Position numbers and translations under genes: made by a program
Shown: one piece after another, positions 1-11,758 of the stretch
Numbering within the stretch: the first letter of the stretch is position 1
Layout: each line of letters starts with the position of its first letter
The notes under the pieces: model-generated
What the model was told of the DNA's origin: nothing
Databases searched by the model: none
What the model saw: the letters and a program-made list of their open reading frames with translations, nothing else
From: Rhizoclosmatium globosum
Taxonomy: Eukaryota; Chytridiomycota; Chytridiomycetes; Chytridiales; Chytriomycetaceae
DNA length: 26,035 bases
Direction: 5' to 3'
NCBI GenBank assembly: GCA_002104985.1
Contig: MCGO01000362.1
Coordinates: 1 to 26,035, forward strand

Positions 1-1046
1 TGAATGAAACATGTTACCTGTCTCGCTCATAAATAGTCTTGCTTGCCTGCATCGGGTTTTTCTAGAAATAGGCTTGGGATTTACGACCTTAGCCGCGAGA
101 TCCAAGGAGAGGTTAATGACTGTGACACTTTTGTTTTGATTTGTGTCTTTAGTTTCCACATTAACCATGCCGACCAATTAACAGCCAGGTACTTAGTTGA
201 TGGTGATAAGGGTAAATAAAAGAGTTTATTGCGTTCAATTCATTGGCGGCAGCGCCTGCAGTAAGCCCGAAGCTGACAATAGTACAGCTAACTCAACACA
301 CCAGAGCCTTATCATCACCCCTTTGCGTCTTATCTCCAAAGATATCTATAAACCCTGTTGTAACTGATTTGTATTAATAGGTTTATTAATGATAATCTGA
401 TGACTGACAACAAGTGGAATATTTTTCTGCTCATGTGGAACTGGATATCTCGACTGGATTAATTTTTGTTAGTGTGGAATTTGATGAACCGAACCGGGAC
501 TATCAAAATACAAAGATAAACCGACTATTTGATAAAGGAAACCTGATTTTTACTCGAATGTGTACTTTTTGACCCTTCCGCCACCGATAGCTACAGGCCC
601 AACTCCATCATGGGTCGACAATGAACAACGACATAAGTTCTCGGCAAATTCTATTGCACGTCAGAAGGATTTGTCAAAACTTAAAGATAATTGGAGCAAC
701 TAAAGTTGATATGCTTTCCTTATGCTGTCACTCCCTCGTGAAGTTCCACAATTGTAAGGCTTTCAACCGCAACAGCCAACAGCAGTAACTTCATTACTCC
801 TTGACAGCCACGGTTCAACGATCATCACTTCTGATATGAATAAAATAGCGCTGATTAAAAAAGCACTCTGGATTCCATGAAGCTTTTAATACCAACTTGG
901 CAAAAGAAAAGTTCGGGTAGAATTAGCAGAGCCAAGATTTATAATAGAAAACCTATATCACTATAGCGGGCCAAAGGAAATGGCAATTTTCCGGAAGAAT
1001 CAATCACAAGCGTACAAAATACAAAGCAAAAGCCGAACCACCCCCA
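1..1046. other. non-coding stretch, nothing recognised
   Basis: About 1 kb of AT-rich sequence with no ORF that resembles a protein. I see no tRNA, no repeat array and no convincing splice pattern. It ends where the first copy of the small MTP gene family begins. Confidence 0.5.
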
Positions 1047-1281
1047 ATGACACCTGATACCTTTCTACTTGAGCTCCGGTCCCCTTCCCTGCAGCGCCTA
1101 TCAAAAAATCGTGCCAGCCTTCTACCAGACCCTGGAGCAGGCGTTCAATCGATTCAAGCACAGTTTGAGACAACATCTTGGCTCTAAGCAAATGAGAGGG
1201 TTACAAGCGAGAAAACTCTTTCAGACACAAATAAGAGTTTTCTTCGGATGCAGACGACTGTCGTTGTTCAGTCTGGTATAA
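1047..1281 (+). pseudogene. MTP small-gene family, copy 1 (degenerate)
   Basis: The start reads ATGACACCTGATACC (MTPDTFLLE), nearly identical to copies 2 and 3. About 100 bp downstream the conserved core appears (AFNRFKHSLR, then MRGLQARKLF), but in a different frame from the MTP start. The spacing between the MTP start codon and the AF codon is 97 bp here against 99 bp in copy 3, so the frame is broken or a different start is used. The C-terminal signature seen in copies 2 and 3 (GF-C-GWD-SK) is not recognisable. The family is unknown to me. It is most likely a decayed copy. Confidence 0.5.
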
Positions 1282-1797
1282 GTCATCAAGATCAGAAGAA
1301 CGACAGGCCTACAACGAAATATGTACGACGTAATACGACGTAATAATGCATGCTCTTCATGTTATATTTATCAAATATGTAAGAAAAACTTGGGAATGGT
1401 ATTAGTGGCGTCGCTGACTAATTGCTTAGGGTCTGGTTCGTGGCATATCATTTCTTGATATTCTTTGCTGGAATTGACGAGTCTTTCGAGAATAAAAATG
1501 TTTCAATATAACACGGGGTGAGTGGTCGTTAAGAATTTACAATGCTTACTAATCGGCATGAGGCCGGTTCCTGTTTTAGGATTGTTGAAGGGGTCAAGGA
1601 AGAGATTCTGAATGTAAAGAAGCCGTCACTTTTTCAAGACAGTAGCAAACATCCAACCATCGGGAACCACCATTTTTTAATTATGAGCCTAATATCACTA
1701 TGATGAGGTGAAGCAATTAGGTGATTTGGTGATGGGTGACAAAAGGCCAGACCAGTAAAAAACTCTTTTGTCTGACCTCGGATTGCCTGACCAAAAG
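1282..1797. other. intergenic, no gene seen
   Basis: AT-rich spacer between two degenerate copies of the small MTP family. It contains a perfect 10-bp tandem duplication of TACGACGTAA at 1324-1343 and otherwise nothing I can interpret. Confidence 0.5.
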
Positions 1798-2203
1798 ATG
1801 ACACCAGACACATTTCTACGTGAGGTCAATCGCTCTTCCTTGCAAACATATAGAGATGGCAGATCAAGCATCTTCGCGCCGTCTGGCGCAGGCGTTTTGT
1901 CAATTCAAGTCTGGGTTGAGATGTCACCTTGCCTTAAAACGAATGCGTGGCTTATGTGCGAGGAGATACTTCAAGAGAGCATCTAGGCTGTTTCTTGATG
2001 ATTACATGATTGTCATTACAAAGCCGTGGTTGGGATTTAAGTGTCAGTCTGAGGAGGGTTGGGATTCAAAAGAAACAAGAGTCTTTAATAATTATGGTTT
2101 AATCGTATTTTTGTCAAAGTTAATAAATGTATTTCCCTGTGATGTTATTTGTGATTGGTTCAGTGCGGCGACGCTGACCGTAATTCGCTGTCTGCCAATG
2201 TGA
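1798..2203 (+). pseudogene. MTP small-gene family, copy 2
   Basis: The MTPDTFLRE start at 1798 is followed, 97 bp further, by the conserved core in a shifted frame, exactly the displacement seen in copy 1. If translation starts instead at the ATG at 1856 (MADQASSRRLAQAF), the core is open: AFCQFKSGLR, then RMRGLCARRYFKRASRLFL, then KPWLGFKC and GWDSK, matching copy 3. That frame runs on to a stop at 2201-2203, with a tail that copy 3 lacks. It may be an active short form or a remnant of a 98-residue protein. The function is unknown; the basic, Arg/Lys-rich core suggests nucleic-acid or membrane contact only as a guess. Confidence 0.5.
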
Positions 2204-2637
2204 CACTGGGCCACGCGACAGAAAGTGTGTCATTACAGCTCGCCCAAAGAGTCTCAAAAAATCAAACTCGGCGTTCTTTGTGGACTCATGGAGAGTTAAT
2301 TGAAGGCAGAAAGGGAAGTTGAGCCATATGGCCGGAATTCACGATATAAGAACCCGTATACCTAGTATTCACTAATCTATCCCAAATCTTACTAAAAGGC
2401 CTCGATTTTTTAGGTTCACCGAATGGGCGCGTGCCCTTTTTTGTGAGACGACGGCACATGGAGATCGTATCCAGACACAACCAAAAAAACACAATATCTC
2501 TCATCTCATCCGACCCTGACAGACTGAGGTGCGTCGTGCCTCCGCTAGGACCTTTTAGCCTGGAAACAGATTTCATTTATTGGTGTAGTATGTGGTGAAC
2601 AATGAAAAAGATACTTCCAGCAAACATAATGATATTA
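2204..2637. other. intergenic, no gene supported
   Basis: Spacer between MTP copy 2 and the end of the minus-strand cassette gene. A 96-codon minus-strand ORF lies here but shows no protein-like features, so I leave it out. The left boundary of the Helitron-like cassette may fall in this interval, but I see no clear 5' TC end to anchor it. Confidence 0.4.
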
Positions 2638-3874
2638 TTAGCTATCCACAGCAGAGATCAAGTGAAAATCATCATGAGGAGTGGAGTCGGCATAGATTGA
2701 GTGCTTACTGACGTACTTTTGAATGTACTTTAACGCATCATCAAGAGTGGGTAATTGCAGTGATAATTGATATTGGGTTTCCAATGTCAAACTTTTATTG
2801 GAATTCAGTAAATGGAAAAGATATGAAATATAGAGGATTACCAATTATTCTCAGCAACCTCAGTTCAGCAGTAACAGAGCCGAAAGAGATCATGTTTGGA
2901 AGATTTGGCGTAGCACGTTTGAAGACAGCAATCCAAGCAGGGACTAAAGAGAAGGGCCAAACAGTGGAGTCCTTCTTCTTTTCGATCTTGATCATGCAGG
3001 AAACCAAGACGAAGTCACCAGGGTGCAAGACAGCAGTATCACCTTGCAATGGATTTCCAAGCTCCTTAAGATTAAAGGATTCGGTAGCATCGTACAGCGG
3101 GATCACAAATTTTCCTTCAGCATTCGTGGAGAAAGGAATGTTTTCTGGGAGACTAGTTCTCTGGCGTTTGGTAGGGGTGAAACGGTCAACACGAGGTGGA
3201 GCAAAGTCGGACTTGATACGCGAGAATTGAATGTATTTATCGCCATTGTTAACCCCAAAACAGTAGTCTTTCGCAAAAAGCTTTGCGGATTTGTTCTTGG
3301 TGTGGGTTTCCCCAAGGTACTGGAAGAATTCTCTGACTTGTCTTACAGGAGTGCAACTGAAACCAAGAAGGGACGCGACATCAAAGTTAGCATTTGGGTT
3401 AGGAGGAGCAAACGTTAAATCCGTAAAGTTTGCAAACCTTGACCATCATAGCATGCAGGGATGGAGTCGCGACTCTTTCTTTTGTCAAGCGGTTTAAATA
3501 ATAACCATCTAAAAATCGATTAAGAAATCGAATATGTAACAAATATTGGAAAAATTCATACATCCATTAAGACCAAAGTATTCCATGCCATAAAATTTTG
3601 GATTGCGCAGAGGATCATTAAGGCCAACAGCGTTGTCAGGGACACCTGAGACTACAGAGAACTTGTTGAAAACCTCAACCAAGTTATCGGGAATTTCGGT
3701 AAGTTGGACATGGTCAGGCATAAGGTAGTCCTCGGGATGGTTTGGAGCTGCGTCACTTGTGTCGACCCAGCCGGAAAAGTCGTTGCCACAGGAGGAAGAA
3801 GATCCAGAGTTGGATGGGGAGCTCAAGGAGGGTGCACAATGTGTAGACAGGAAGGAAACGGGAGAAAAATGCAT
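2638..3874 (-). CDS. unknown cassette protein A, spliced, one frame break
   Basis: The start is ATG at 3874, transcribed leftwards. Exon 1 (3874-3562) has a Ser/Pro-rich N-terminus, then LMPDHVQLTEIPDNLVEVF and DPLRNPKFYGMEYFGLNG. Intron 3561-3509 (GTATGA...TTTTAG, phase 1) joins in frame to GYYLNRLTKE. The frame then shifts by one base near the CC at 3437-3438. After it an uninterrupted stretch follows, with FTDLTFAPPNPNANFDVASL, REFFQYLGETHTKNKSAKLF and HPGDFVLVSCMIKI. A last intron (2858-2792, or donor at 2841) leads to TLDDALKYIQKYVSKHSIY and the stop at 2638. I do not recognise the family and could place no catalytic motif. The gene is divergent from the next plus-strand gene with about 100 bp between starts, and it shares the intron hairpin module with the Helitron gene, so it is probably cargo or an accessory of the same element. 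Confidence 0.55.
2779..2803 (-). repeat. intron hairpin module, copy 1
   Basis: Read on the minus strand: TTCCAATAA, loop AAGTTTG, ACATTGGAA, i.e. 9-7-9 with two mismatched arm positions. It lies at the last intron of cassette gene A. A good in-frame acceptor (AAAAG, ending at 2792) falls inside the loop here. Confidence 0.75.
3527..3551 (-). repeat. intron hairpin module, copy 2 (degenerate)
   Basis: Minus strand: TTCCAATAT, loop TTGTTAC, ATATTCGAT. The 9-7-9 spacing is kept but the right arm has diverged. It lies inside predicted intron 3561-3509 of cassette gene A. Confidence 0.5.
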
Positions 3875-3977
3875 AAGAAATGAAAGGAAGGGAATAAAAT
3901 ATCGTTATCACAACAAATTGAGTCGAGCAATTAGGGTTATGGTCCACAAGAACGATCCTTGCAAAAACTTCCCTTGA

Positions 3978-5450
3978 ATGCAGACACCTGACAGATCGTC
4001 CCCTTTGAACTACTCAACAACGGCCATGCGGGCGTCAAACACACCTGATACCTCCCGTGCAATTATAAACAATGAAGCAAGCGGGAGTGCATTGAGGGAC
4101 GGTGGTGGAGCTCCTTCAAACATTGACATCAATGACCACGCAGTGGATGAGGACGCAGAAGAATTGGAAAGGGACGACGAGGAGTCTGTAAACGTCGTAA
4201 GTATTTAGATCTTACACTAAATCATCTAACGGTGCAACAATAGAGTCGTCAACCACCATCTTTTGAATCGATCTTGCAAGTGTATGAAAGTGTACCAACA
4301 GGAGGATTTGTTGTTGAATACCAGGACATGGAGAAAAACACTGGATGGCTGCGAATTCAATGCTTGTAAGTATGATGGCAAGTGCTGCACCTATTGTGAA
4401 GGATATGGAGGCAGGAGCCGCCTTCAAACTGGCTGTTGTGGACATAATGGAGGTGGCAAAGAAATGCGCAGAAAGTATTCTTGAACAGTATAAGGAAGTT
4501 AGTGGGGCGCTGTTCTATATTTGCATGGTGTGGATTAGGTTGGTGACTTCCAATAACTTTGAATTATTGGAAACCCTAAATTGTTTGAAATCAGAATTTA
4601 TGTTGAACCGGAAATCTCATGGGAAGAATTTGAAGACTATGTAAAAAAGCAATACACTATGGCTTATCCTCCGAAAGAAGGTGTAAGTGCTCCTGAGGTT
4701 AAGAAGGGTCGAAAGGCAGCTACTGGAACAACACTTGACACTGTCGCCAGAAGTGTTAAAAACGCAGTCAACCACGTTGAAGCAATTATTGACAAACTTC
4801 AAATGTTTTCTGATTGCAAATTGTATGTTGAGCGTCTGGAATCAATGAAAAACAAGTTTGAGAAGATTAGTTTTATAATGGAGAAGTGTGCAATGTGAGT
4901 GGTAGTAGTCCATGGGTTTACTTTTATTAATGTGTCTTATAGGAGATTTCATCAACTACTTGTTGAGGTGTTTAGTGCACGTTGCGATGGAAAATACGAT
5001 CGAATTCCAAAATTTGATAAGTTTGGAAAGTCACATATGGTAGACACACTGAAGTGGCTGAACAAGTTCATTACTATTCACGTATCTGATGCTGGCAAGG
5101 GAAAATCTGCAAAGGGCAAGAAGGGATTGGCTGGAACTAAGAATCAAATCATTAGTTTTCTTGGTGCACAAAACACAGACTTCTTTTTGACATCTGTGGA
5201 AGTCGCAAAGAAAAGGAATGCAGTCAAAAACAGTTTCATAGTCGGAGTCAGTGATGATGACAAATCGGAAATGGAAGAGGAGAAACTCCAAGTAAAGAAG
5301 AAGAAGAAGGTTCAACCTACTGTGAGTGAAGAGGCTGAAGTGTTTGTGTTGAACATAAAGGGGCGGGATGTGCGCGTTCAGGTGATGGATGGCATGGAAG
5401 CATTGGCTAACTTTCAGAAGGATGAAGATGGCAGAATAGTTATTGATTAA
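3978..5450 (+). CDS. unknown cassette protein B, four exons
   Basis: Exons 3978-4196, 4244-4538, 4595-4894 and 4943-5450, with introns of 47, 56 and 48 bp. Junction phases agree at each intron, apart from one frame break inside exon 2, probably at the A5 run 4334-4338. The N-terminal part is acidic and low-complexity (DEDAEELERDDEESV). The middle is helical (ILQVYESVPTGGFVVEYQ; MVWIRIYVEPEISWEEFEDY across the 4539-4594 intron; KNAVNHVEAIIDKLQMF). The C-terminal part holds FHQLLVEVFSARCDGKYDRI, a Lys/Gly-rich linker and a KKKKK tract that could be a nuclear signal. It totals about 440 residues. I do not recognise it. It ends 57 bp before the start of the Helitron gene, with AATAAA at 5488-5493, and its second intron carries the shared hairpin module, so it probably travels with that gene. 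Confidence 0.6.
4548..4572 (+). repeat. intron hairpin module, copy 3 (perfect arms)
   Basis: TTCCAATAA, loop CTTTGAA, TTATTGGAA: perfect 9-bp arms around a 7-nt loop, inside intron 4539-4594 of cassette gene B. Confidence 0.9.
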
Positions 5451-5596
5451 TTTAATCAATGCTTTGATGCTTGGGCTGGGATTTTGCAATAAAGAAAAAG
5501 GCAGTTGATGCAACTCCCTTTTTTTCTTTCTGAAAATCAAAGGACATTCCTGCCAGATGTGGAGACACTTGTTGGTAAGAGCTCAAGAAGTATGTG

Positions 5597-5621
5597 TTCC
5601 AATAATACTGATTTATTGGAA
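5597..5621 (+). repeat. intron hairpin module, copy 4 (perfect arms)
   Basis: TTCCAATAA, loop TACTGAT, TTATTGGAA, inside the 35-bp intron 5590-5624 of the Helitron gene. The hairpin fills 25 of 35 intron bases and is followed directly by TAG. The loop contains CTGAT, a fungal-type branch-site match. Confidence 0.9.
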
Positions 5622-7162
5622 TAGGGAAATCACGTTTCACAGTAACTTTTTCGAGAATGAATCCTGGAATCAAATCAATGAACAGTTCGCCAAGAACGCC
5701 AATTGATCGGTTTAGTCAATTTATTGCATCACCTTTCTCTACTCGTGTAGAGTTGTCTCCCTATCGAGGATTAGTTCCACTGCCTAATTCTAGCTTTGGA
5801 ACATCTGTTGAATCACCAAGTGCCAATGTTGTTCCATCTTTGAATGACATACTGGATACTGCACTTAGACGTAGTGCTCGTATTTCCCTGTTACCATTGA
5901 GAAGTTTGGCTGGTATGGAAGAATCTTCTCCTTCACTTGTTCTTGGTAGAAGGGGGCAGATTCTTTCATCGTCTCCTAATGCCTCCCGCAAGCGTAAAAC
6001 TCGTCAAGCAATGTCGTCAGATGATCGTTTGAAAGAGTCTCAGTCACGGGCTAATCGGCGTCGTAATGCATCTCCTACAGGTAAAGCCTCTGAACGCCTT
6101 CAAAACGCTGCCTCCCACAAGAATGCATATTCTGTTCTTCAAGAGAGTGAACGCCTTGCAAAAGTTTACTCTCAACAGGAGCTGGATGATTTGGATAGGA
6201 ATTATGCATTTGGTCAGCAAACATCTCAAAAGGAATTGTACGAGGCTTGTGCCAACAGGTTGTCATTCTTTTCAATGACCAAACACTGTTGTTTAGTTTG
6301 TGATTGTGATACTGTGAAGGAGGAAATGAATTATTCACCTGTCACTGACAAGTACAAGGTTTGCATAGTTGTTCTGTGAACTTGTATTTATTTAAATATT
6401 CAGGCCACTCCAAAAAGTCTTAGCTGTTCCAGATATTGTCAGGAATGGCATTGACAAACTGTTGCTTGACCAGTATGACGTCAGCCATTTTGATGCCAGA
6501 TTAAATGGATTGCTTCTCAGTCCAGATGGCTTCTACTATAACTTGGACGGGGTTCATCACTCTGTTACAGCTTTTGACTGTACTCTCATGTTTGAATCAG
6601 AGCCAGATTATTTGGAAGAAGTTGCAGCATCCGACTTGCTTGTTGGTATTTGTTCATCATGTGATGAGTCACTGACACGTGAAAATGAGGACACAAAGGA
6701 ATGTGTAGCGAACCCATCTGGGCAATTGATTGGAATTGTCTCTCGTAAACCAGTTGAATCAATTGCAAATGGAAATTGGATTGGACGCTTACCTGGATCA
6801 TTCCCAAAAACTATAAACCGAACAACAGAAAATGTTGTTTCTTTGATGCATCCATGCATCTATCTCTCCTCAGTAATTGGCAACCTGAACGTAAAACCCT
6901 CAAATCACATCATTACATCCTGAAGAATGCAAATCCAGTATTGCATCAAGTACCAGCAAGAATCAATTCAACGTTACGGTTCACTTTTGTTGGAACTTTT
7001 ACACCAGAAGAGATTGCTGAACAAAAGGCAAGACATGCGTCTCAAGAATGTGCATTTGATCTTCTCACATTTTTTGAGAATCATCACATTGGCTACATTG
7101 AACATGCTGAATTCATTAAGCAAGAAATGAATGGGACAGGGAGGAAAACGAAGGTAATTTGA

Positions 7163-7187
7163 ATCCAATAATGCAAATTTATTGGAA
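7163..7187 (+). repeat. intron hairpin module, copy 5
   Basis: ATCCAATAA, loop TGCAAAT, TTATTGGAA, in the Helitron-gene intron that starts at 7154. Acceptors at 7196 and 7214 are both in frame. The nearer one gives the same hairpin-then-AG layout as other copies. Confidence 0.85.
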
Positions 7188-8334
7188 GTAACATAGAATA
7201 GTGTTTGTCAACAGGCCCAATCAAGTGATGCAGCAGTAAATGAAAAGCTTGTATCTCTGCTAAACCATACAGCCTACAACACTGGCACTGCTGCTGAGTT
7301 GAAAGAGGATTCCATATCACACTTGATTGTCAATCCTTCACAAAGTAAAGAGCCACCAAGGGACTTTGCAGTCTTCAACTCAAATCATTTGACACGCGAT
7401 CACAAACTGCAGAATCTTCCTTTGTATTTCCCTACCCTTGTCCGTTGGGCGAGGGTGGACACATGAAGAACGAGAAGTTCATTTATCTCCAATGCGAATG
7501 GCCAAAAGAGCTTTAAAACTTCATGGCGGTTCATTTGCAAGACATTGGGGTTATATTGCACTTGTTTATGACTACTGTCAACTTCAAAATTCATTCAATC
7601 AGCAGTATTTGTCTATGAGCGTTAAAAAGGATGCTATAGCAAAACAGCAATTCACAAAACAAGATATTCATGTGTGCTACAATCATCAACGAGAAAATGG
7701 AGGATCATTTGAAACGAGGTGTCACAATGCCTGAAACACCAGATGCTGTTAAACGCCTGCTTGATATCAAAAAGATGGTACTCCCAGGTTCTGAGGGCAT
7801 TTGTTGGATCAGATGAATCACGTTCAAGTGCACTGCATGCAGCGTTTGGAATTCAAAGAAGACTGGGGACTGCAAACTTCTTCACAACAATTTCACCTGC
7901 CACAAACCGAACTTGGATCATTGCCATTAATTGTGGTCTTTTGAATGGGGAACATTGTGAACTTAAATTTCAGCATTGGGCAGCTTGACATGGTTGAGGC
8001 AGAAGCTGATCTTTCTAGTCTTAAACTTCCCAATTCATCAGATAGGGCCAAAGCAGCCGGAGAAAATCCCTATGAGTGTGCTGATTATGCCCGTAGAGTA
8101 CTAGATGTGTTTATGACATATTTTTTGGGATGGGACTTCAAATATGCTCTACCAAGGAGAGGTGGAGGGTTCATCGGAGTTACACGATGGGCAACTTCGT
8201 CAGCCGAAACACAAAAACTGGGAGACATACACTTTCATATAGTTGCATCGGTGTATGGATTACCAAGAACTTCAAAAGAGTTTCGAGAAAAGCTTCAAGA
8301 GAAGGAGTTCATAGACCGGTACGAGCACAGGTAC

Positions 8335-8359
8335 TTTCAATAATAACTAAATATTGGAA
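8335..8359 (+). repeat. intron hairpin module, copy 6
   Basis: TTTCAATAA, loop TAACTAA, ATATTGGAA, inside the 35-bp intron 8331-8365. The loop contains CTAA, a likely branch site, and the acceptor follows 6 bases after the module. Confidence 0.85.
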
Positions 8360-10669
8360 TTATAGGTTTATCAACTTCAGAGACATTCTTCTTAGTACCA
8401 ACCCTCCACTTGGATGCTCTGAAAATACATGCCCTAAAGAAGGATGCACTGGCATACTTGAAGCGGTCAAAATTCCTGGAGAAGCGTTTATGCGGCCAAA
8501 GCACAGTATTGTTAAAAACAGCCAATTCAAGAGTGGATTCAAGGCTGTGGCCACTTCACGTTGTACAAAGTGTTCAGCAGAGTTTGGACATAAGGATGTT
8601 TTGGAAGAAAGAATCAGAGCCTTTGCAGCAGCAAGACACATAGACATTTCTCCTACTGCAATTGATGAGTTTAGATGTACTCCACCTAAAAAATTGTTTG
8701 AACAGTCAGACACAGATCTTTGCTTATTTGCAATGTGCATTCTAGAATTTCAGTTCCATCATGCTACTCATACTACAACTTGCTTTAAATGTACCTCAAG
8801 AACTCCAAATGCTGTGGTGTGTCGATTTCTGTTTCCCAAAGTGGCACATCTGTTGGAGACATCTATTGATCCAGATACCTGCATTATCACCCCTTTCCGA
8901 GCTATTGGATCAGAATACTATAACTTGTGTGAAAAGAATTGGGCACGCTTATCTTTGGATAACATGGATCTTCAGATCCTAATCAATTCAAGTACAAGAA
9001 AATCTACTGCCTACACCATTAAATACACATTCAAGCGCCAGTCACTTGAATCATCTGTTATTATGAGAATTGGTCTCTACACTAAGACCATGGATTCCCT
9101 GTTGGAAAGGGAGAAAAATGGAACTTTGACAAATGAGGAATTTGGATTACGGATGATCAACAAGTTCTTATACACGCTATCAAAATCAGGGGGTAAGCAT
9201 TGGGTTCGGAATTTGTATGGTGCACGTAAGGTTCTTGTTATCAATGGCCGGCAGTTACCAAACAAGGCAAAAGACCTCTCTGAGAGTGATACAGAATTCT
9301 ACTACAAAGGAATGCTCTGTTTATTCAAACCAACACAATCCTCAACAGGTCTTCTTTATCAATCAGGTAAAATTCAATGTTGATTCAAATTGTTCTTACA
9401 CTTTTGCAACAGGACAATCATATGAGGAAGCATACAAACAATTTCTATTGGAAGGTTCTGACATACAAGTGAAGGCTGCTCAACTTCATGAGCAATTAAA
9501 TGCTATCACTATGAAAGTAATGAAAAGGATTTCCTGAACTTAGAAGAGACTGATGAAGAGTGTATCCTCCGGAACCACCCAACTCAAAATTTAAGCAATG
9601 TCAGTTCAGAAGGACATCCATCAGAACTAGATGAGGACAATGATGCATTATATGACTTTGAACAAGAAATGGCTGATTCTCTTAACAGAATGATGCAGCA
9701 TGATGAAGAAATTGTGGGAGCAAGCCTGCAATCAGCAATATCCCACACAGTTGAGAACAGTCCTCAAGCTCCACAAGTTCAAATTCCTCAACTTGACTCA
9801 ATTGAGCAATATATGAAAGCTTTTGCCTCACCTGATCAAGCACAACCAGAGCTGTTTAATGGAGTGAGTCGATATGCTGTTATACCTAAGAGAGAACGAA
9901 TTGTTGTTTTGCAGCAATTATTTTTCCCAGTTCCCTGGGTTGACCCAACACTCCTGGGTAAACCTGATCCGTCAGTTCTGTCAGATTTTCCAACAATTGC
10001 TGCAGTTTCTTTGGCCTTTCGACTGGACTTCTGGCAGCATTATGTATTCGAAACTTATGGGAGACATCTACTTTACCTCTATCTTCGGGATGCCAAAGAC
10101 CCTGTTGATCAGTTTGAGGAGTATTACTACAAACTGGAGCCACAACTGGTTGGATACCTTGGGGGTGAAGCAGGAACTGGAAAGTCTGCTGTAATTGCTG
10201 CCTTGCTTACATTTGCAACCTTGTGGGGACGTCGGAATACAATTGAAACAATGTCTTTTATGGGACTGGCTGGGTTAATGATAGACGGAGACACTATTCA
10301 CTCATACCGATCACTGAAGATTGATTTGAATGCCTCTTCAGAAATTGGCCATGCTGTTAAAATGAAAATTCAAAATGTATACCTATCCATCATTGATGAA
10401 GTCTCTATGACCAAGATTGATGTAATGGGTGCTGCTGAACAGAGGACTCGAGAAGCATGCCGTGGTAAACCTGGCTGCACTAAAGTGTGGGCTGGGAAGC
10501 ATATTTTGATGGGAGGGGACTTTTTACAACTTCCTCCAGTGAAAGGAAAACCAATTTTTACAGAGGGACTGCCAGAATCAGCAGATAACTCATTCACTGC
10601 ATATGGCCGGGAGCTGTGGAAGTCTGTTAACTTTGTTGTATTTTTGCTTAAGGTTTGTAAATCTGAGAA

Positions 10670-10694
10670 ATCCAATAATTGACACATATTGGAA
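10670..10694 (+). repeat. intron hairpin module, copy 7
   Basis: ATCCAATAA, loop TTGACAC, ATATTGGAA, inside intron 10653-10698 between the helicase Walker B exon and the last exon. The acceptor AG follows within 4 bases. Confidence 0.85.
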
Positions 10695-11758
10695 ATAGGT
10701 ATGGAGACAAGCCAATGATTCACGATTTCTCCAAATTCTGGGACGTATGAGATGGGGGGCACTAACTCAACAGGATGTTGATGTTTTGAATCAGCATACT
10801 GTCACGAATATTGATAGACATTCACTTCCTCTTCTTGATGCTGGAGTTGATTTCTTTGCACCTGTTGCAACGGCATTAAATATGGAACGAAGTGCAGTAA
10901 TTCGTAGCATGATTTTGGAAATGTGCCGGGAAAAACAACTTTGCTGCTACCAAATCCGGGCAGCGCCATCAAATGGCAGGCACAAGGCTGAGCTCAAGCG
11001 GGTTGATTACTTGAATGACGATAGTACCAGCAAGATCCCTTTGGTTTTGCAATTCTACATTGGAATGGCAATTATGATCACAAAGCGAATTCCTGAGCTG
11101 GAGCATCTCAAACTTTTTGCCAATGGGACACTCTGTTGGGTGTTGGGGTTCGCTGAGTCCCCAAATGAGTCTTTCGAAACTTCCCTTGTGGAAGGAGTTC
11201 TCATAAAACAGTTTCGACGAGTGCCAAAACTCTTATGGGTCAAAGTTCGTGGTTGCAAGCGTGTTCTGGTTTCTGGTTGTCCAGTCGGGGTGATTGGAAT
11301 ACCTCCAAGATGCATGAGCGTTGCTATAAATATGCCAAACACTGGGACCAAGTGGTCTCCTACCCTTCAGCAATATCCTTGCATTCCCGCATTAGCTTGT
11401 ACTCCTGAGAAGCTGCAAGGTGTAACATTAGATCATTGGATTACAATATCGCAATTAGATCGACCAAATTTCAACCCGCAAACATTATACGTTGCATTTT
11501 CACGTGTACGCGAATTACGATGGATCAGGCTTACCACAAAACTCTCCCTTCAATATGTTCGAAAGTTCAAACCTCCTAAACGGTTTGTGAAGGCCATGGT
11601 TGATCTCATTGGAAAAATCTCTCTACCTGACTACATTTCTCCGGAAATCCGGCAGGACTTTGGAGTGTGGAAGGAAACTCAGCTCCAGTTTGCTGCACCA
11701 TACTTGTAAAACTTTCCAAAATTTGGTTTGTGCGTCTTATTTGGTTTATCAATGATAA

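Larger units (their letters stand above)
5508..11709 (+). pseudogene. Helitron-type Rep/PIF1 helicase gene, spliced, with frame breaks
   Basis: About 1,980 residues over seven exons: 5508-5589, 5625-6375, 6404-7153, 7197 (or 7215)-8330, 8366-9366, 9413-10652, 10699-11709; every junction phase fits. Order: Ser/Arg-rich N-terminus; a DUF6570-like region (CLVCDCD at about 6295, SIANGNWIGRLP at about 6762, LKSHHYILKN); Helitron N-terminal region (FPTL...PLGEGG, GSFARHWGYI); HUH motif GDIHFHI (His codons 8230 and 8236) and tyrosine motif AYTIKYTFK (Tyr codons 9012 and 9024); a Cys-rich part ending CRFLFPK; PIF1 helicase with Walker A GGEAGTGKS (10161-10187), Walker B SIIDEVSM (10386-10409), GGDFLQLPP, PEKLQGVTLD and LYVAFSRV. 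This is the rolling-circle transposase/helicase of Helitrons. Seven one-base frame breaks (about 6875, 7438, 7454, 7710, 7784, 7944, 9515) argue for decay or assembly indels. Helicase exons are intact. Confidence 0.9.

Noticed and set aside
2286..2576. 96-codon minus-strand ORF
   Set aside because: No protein-like segment, no splice or promoter context. It is likely chance.
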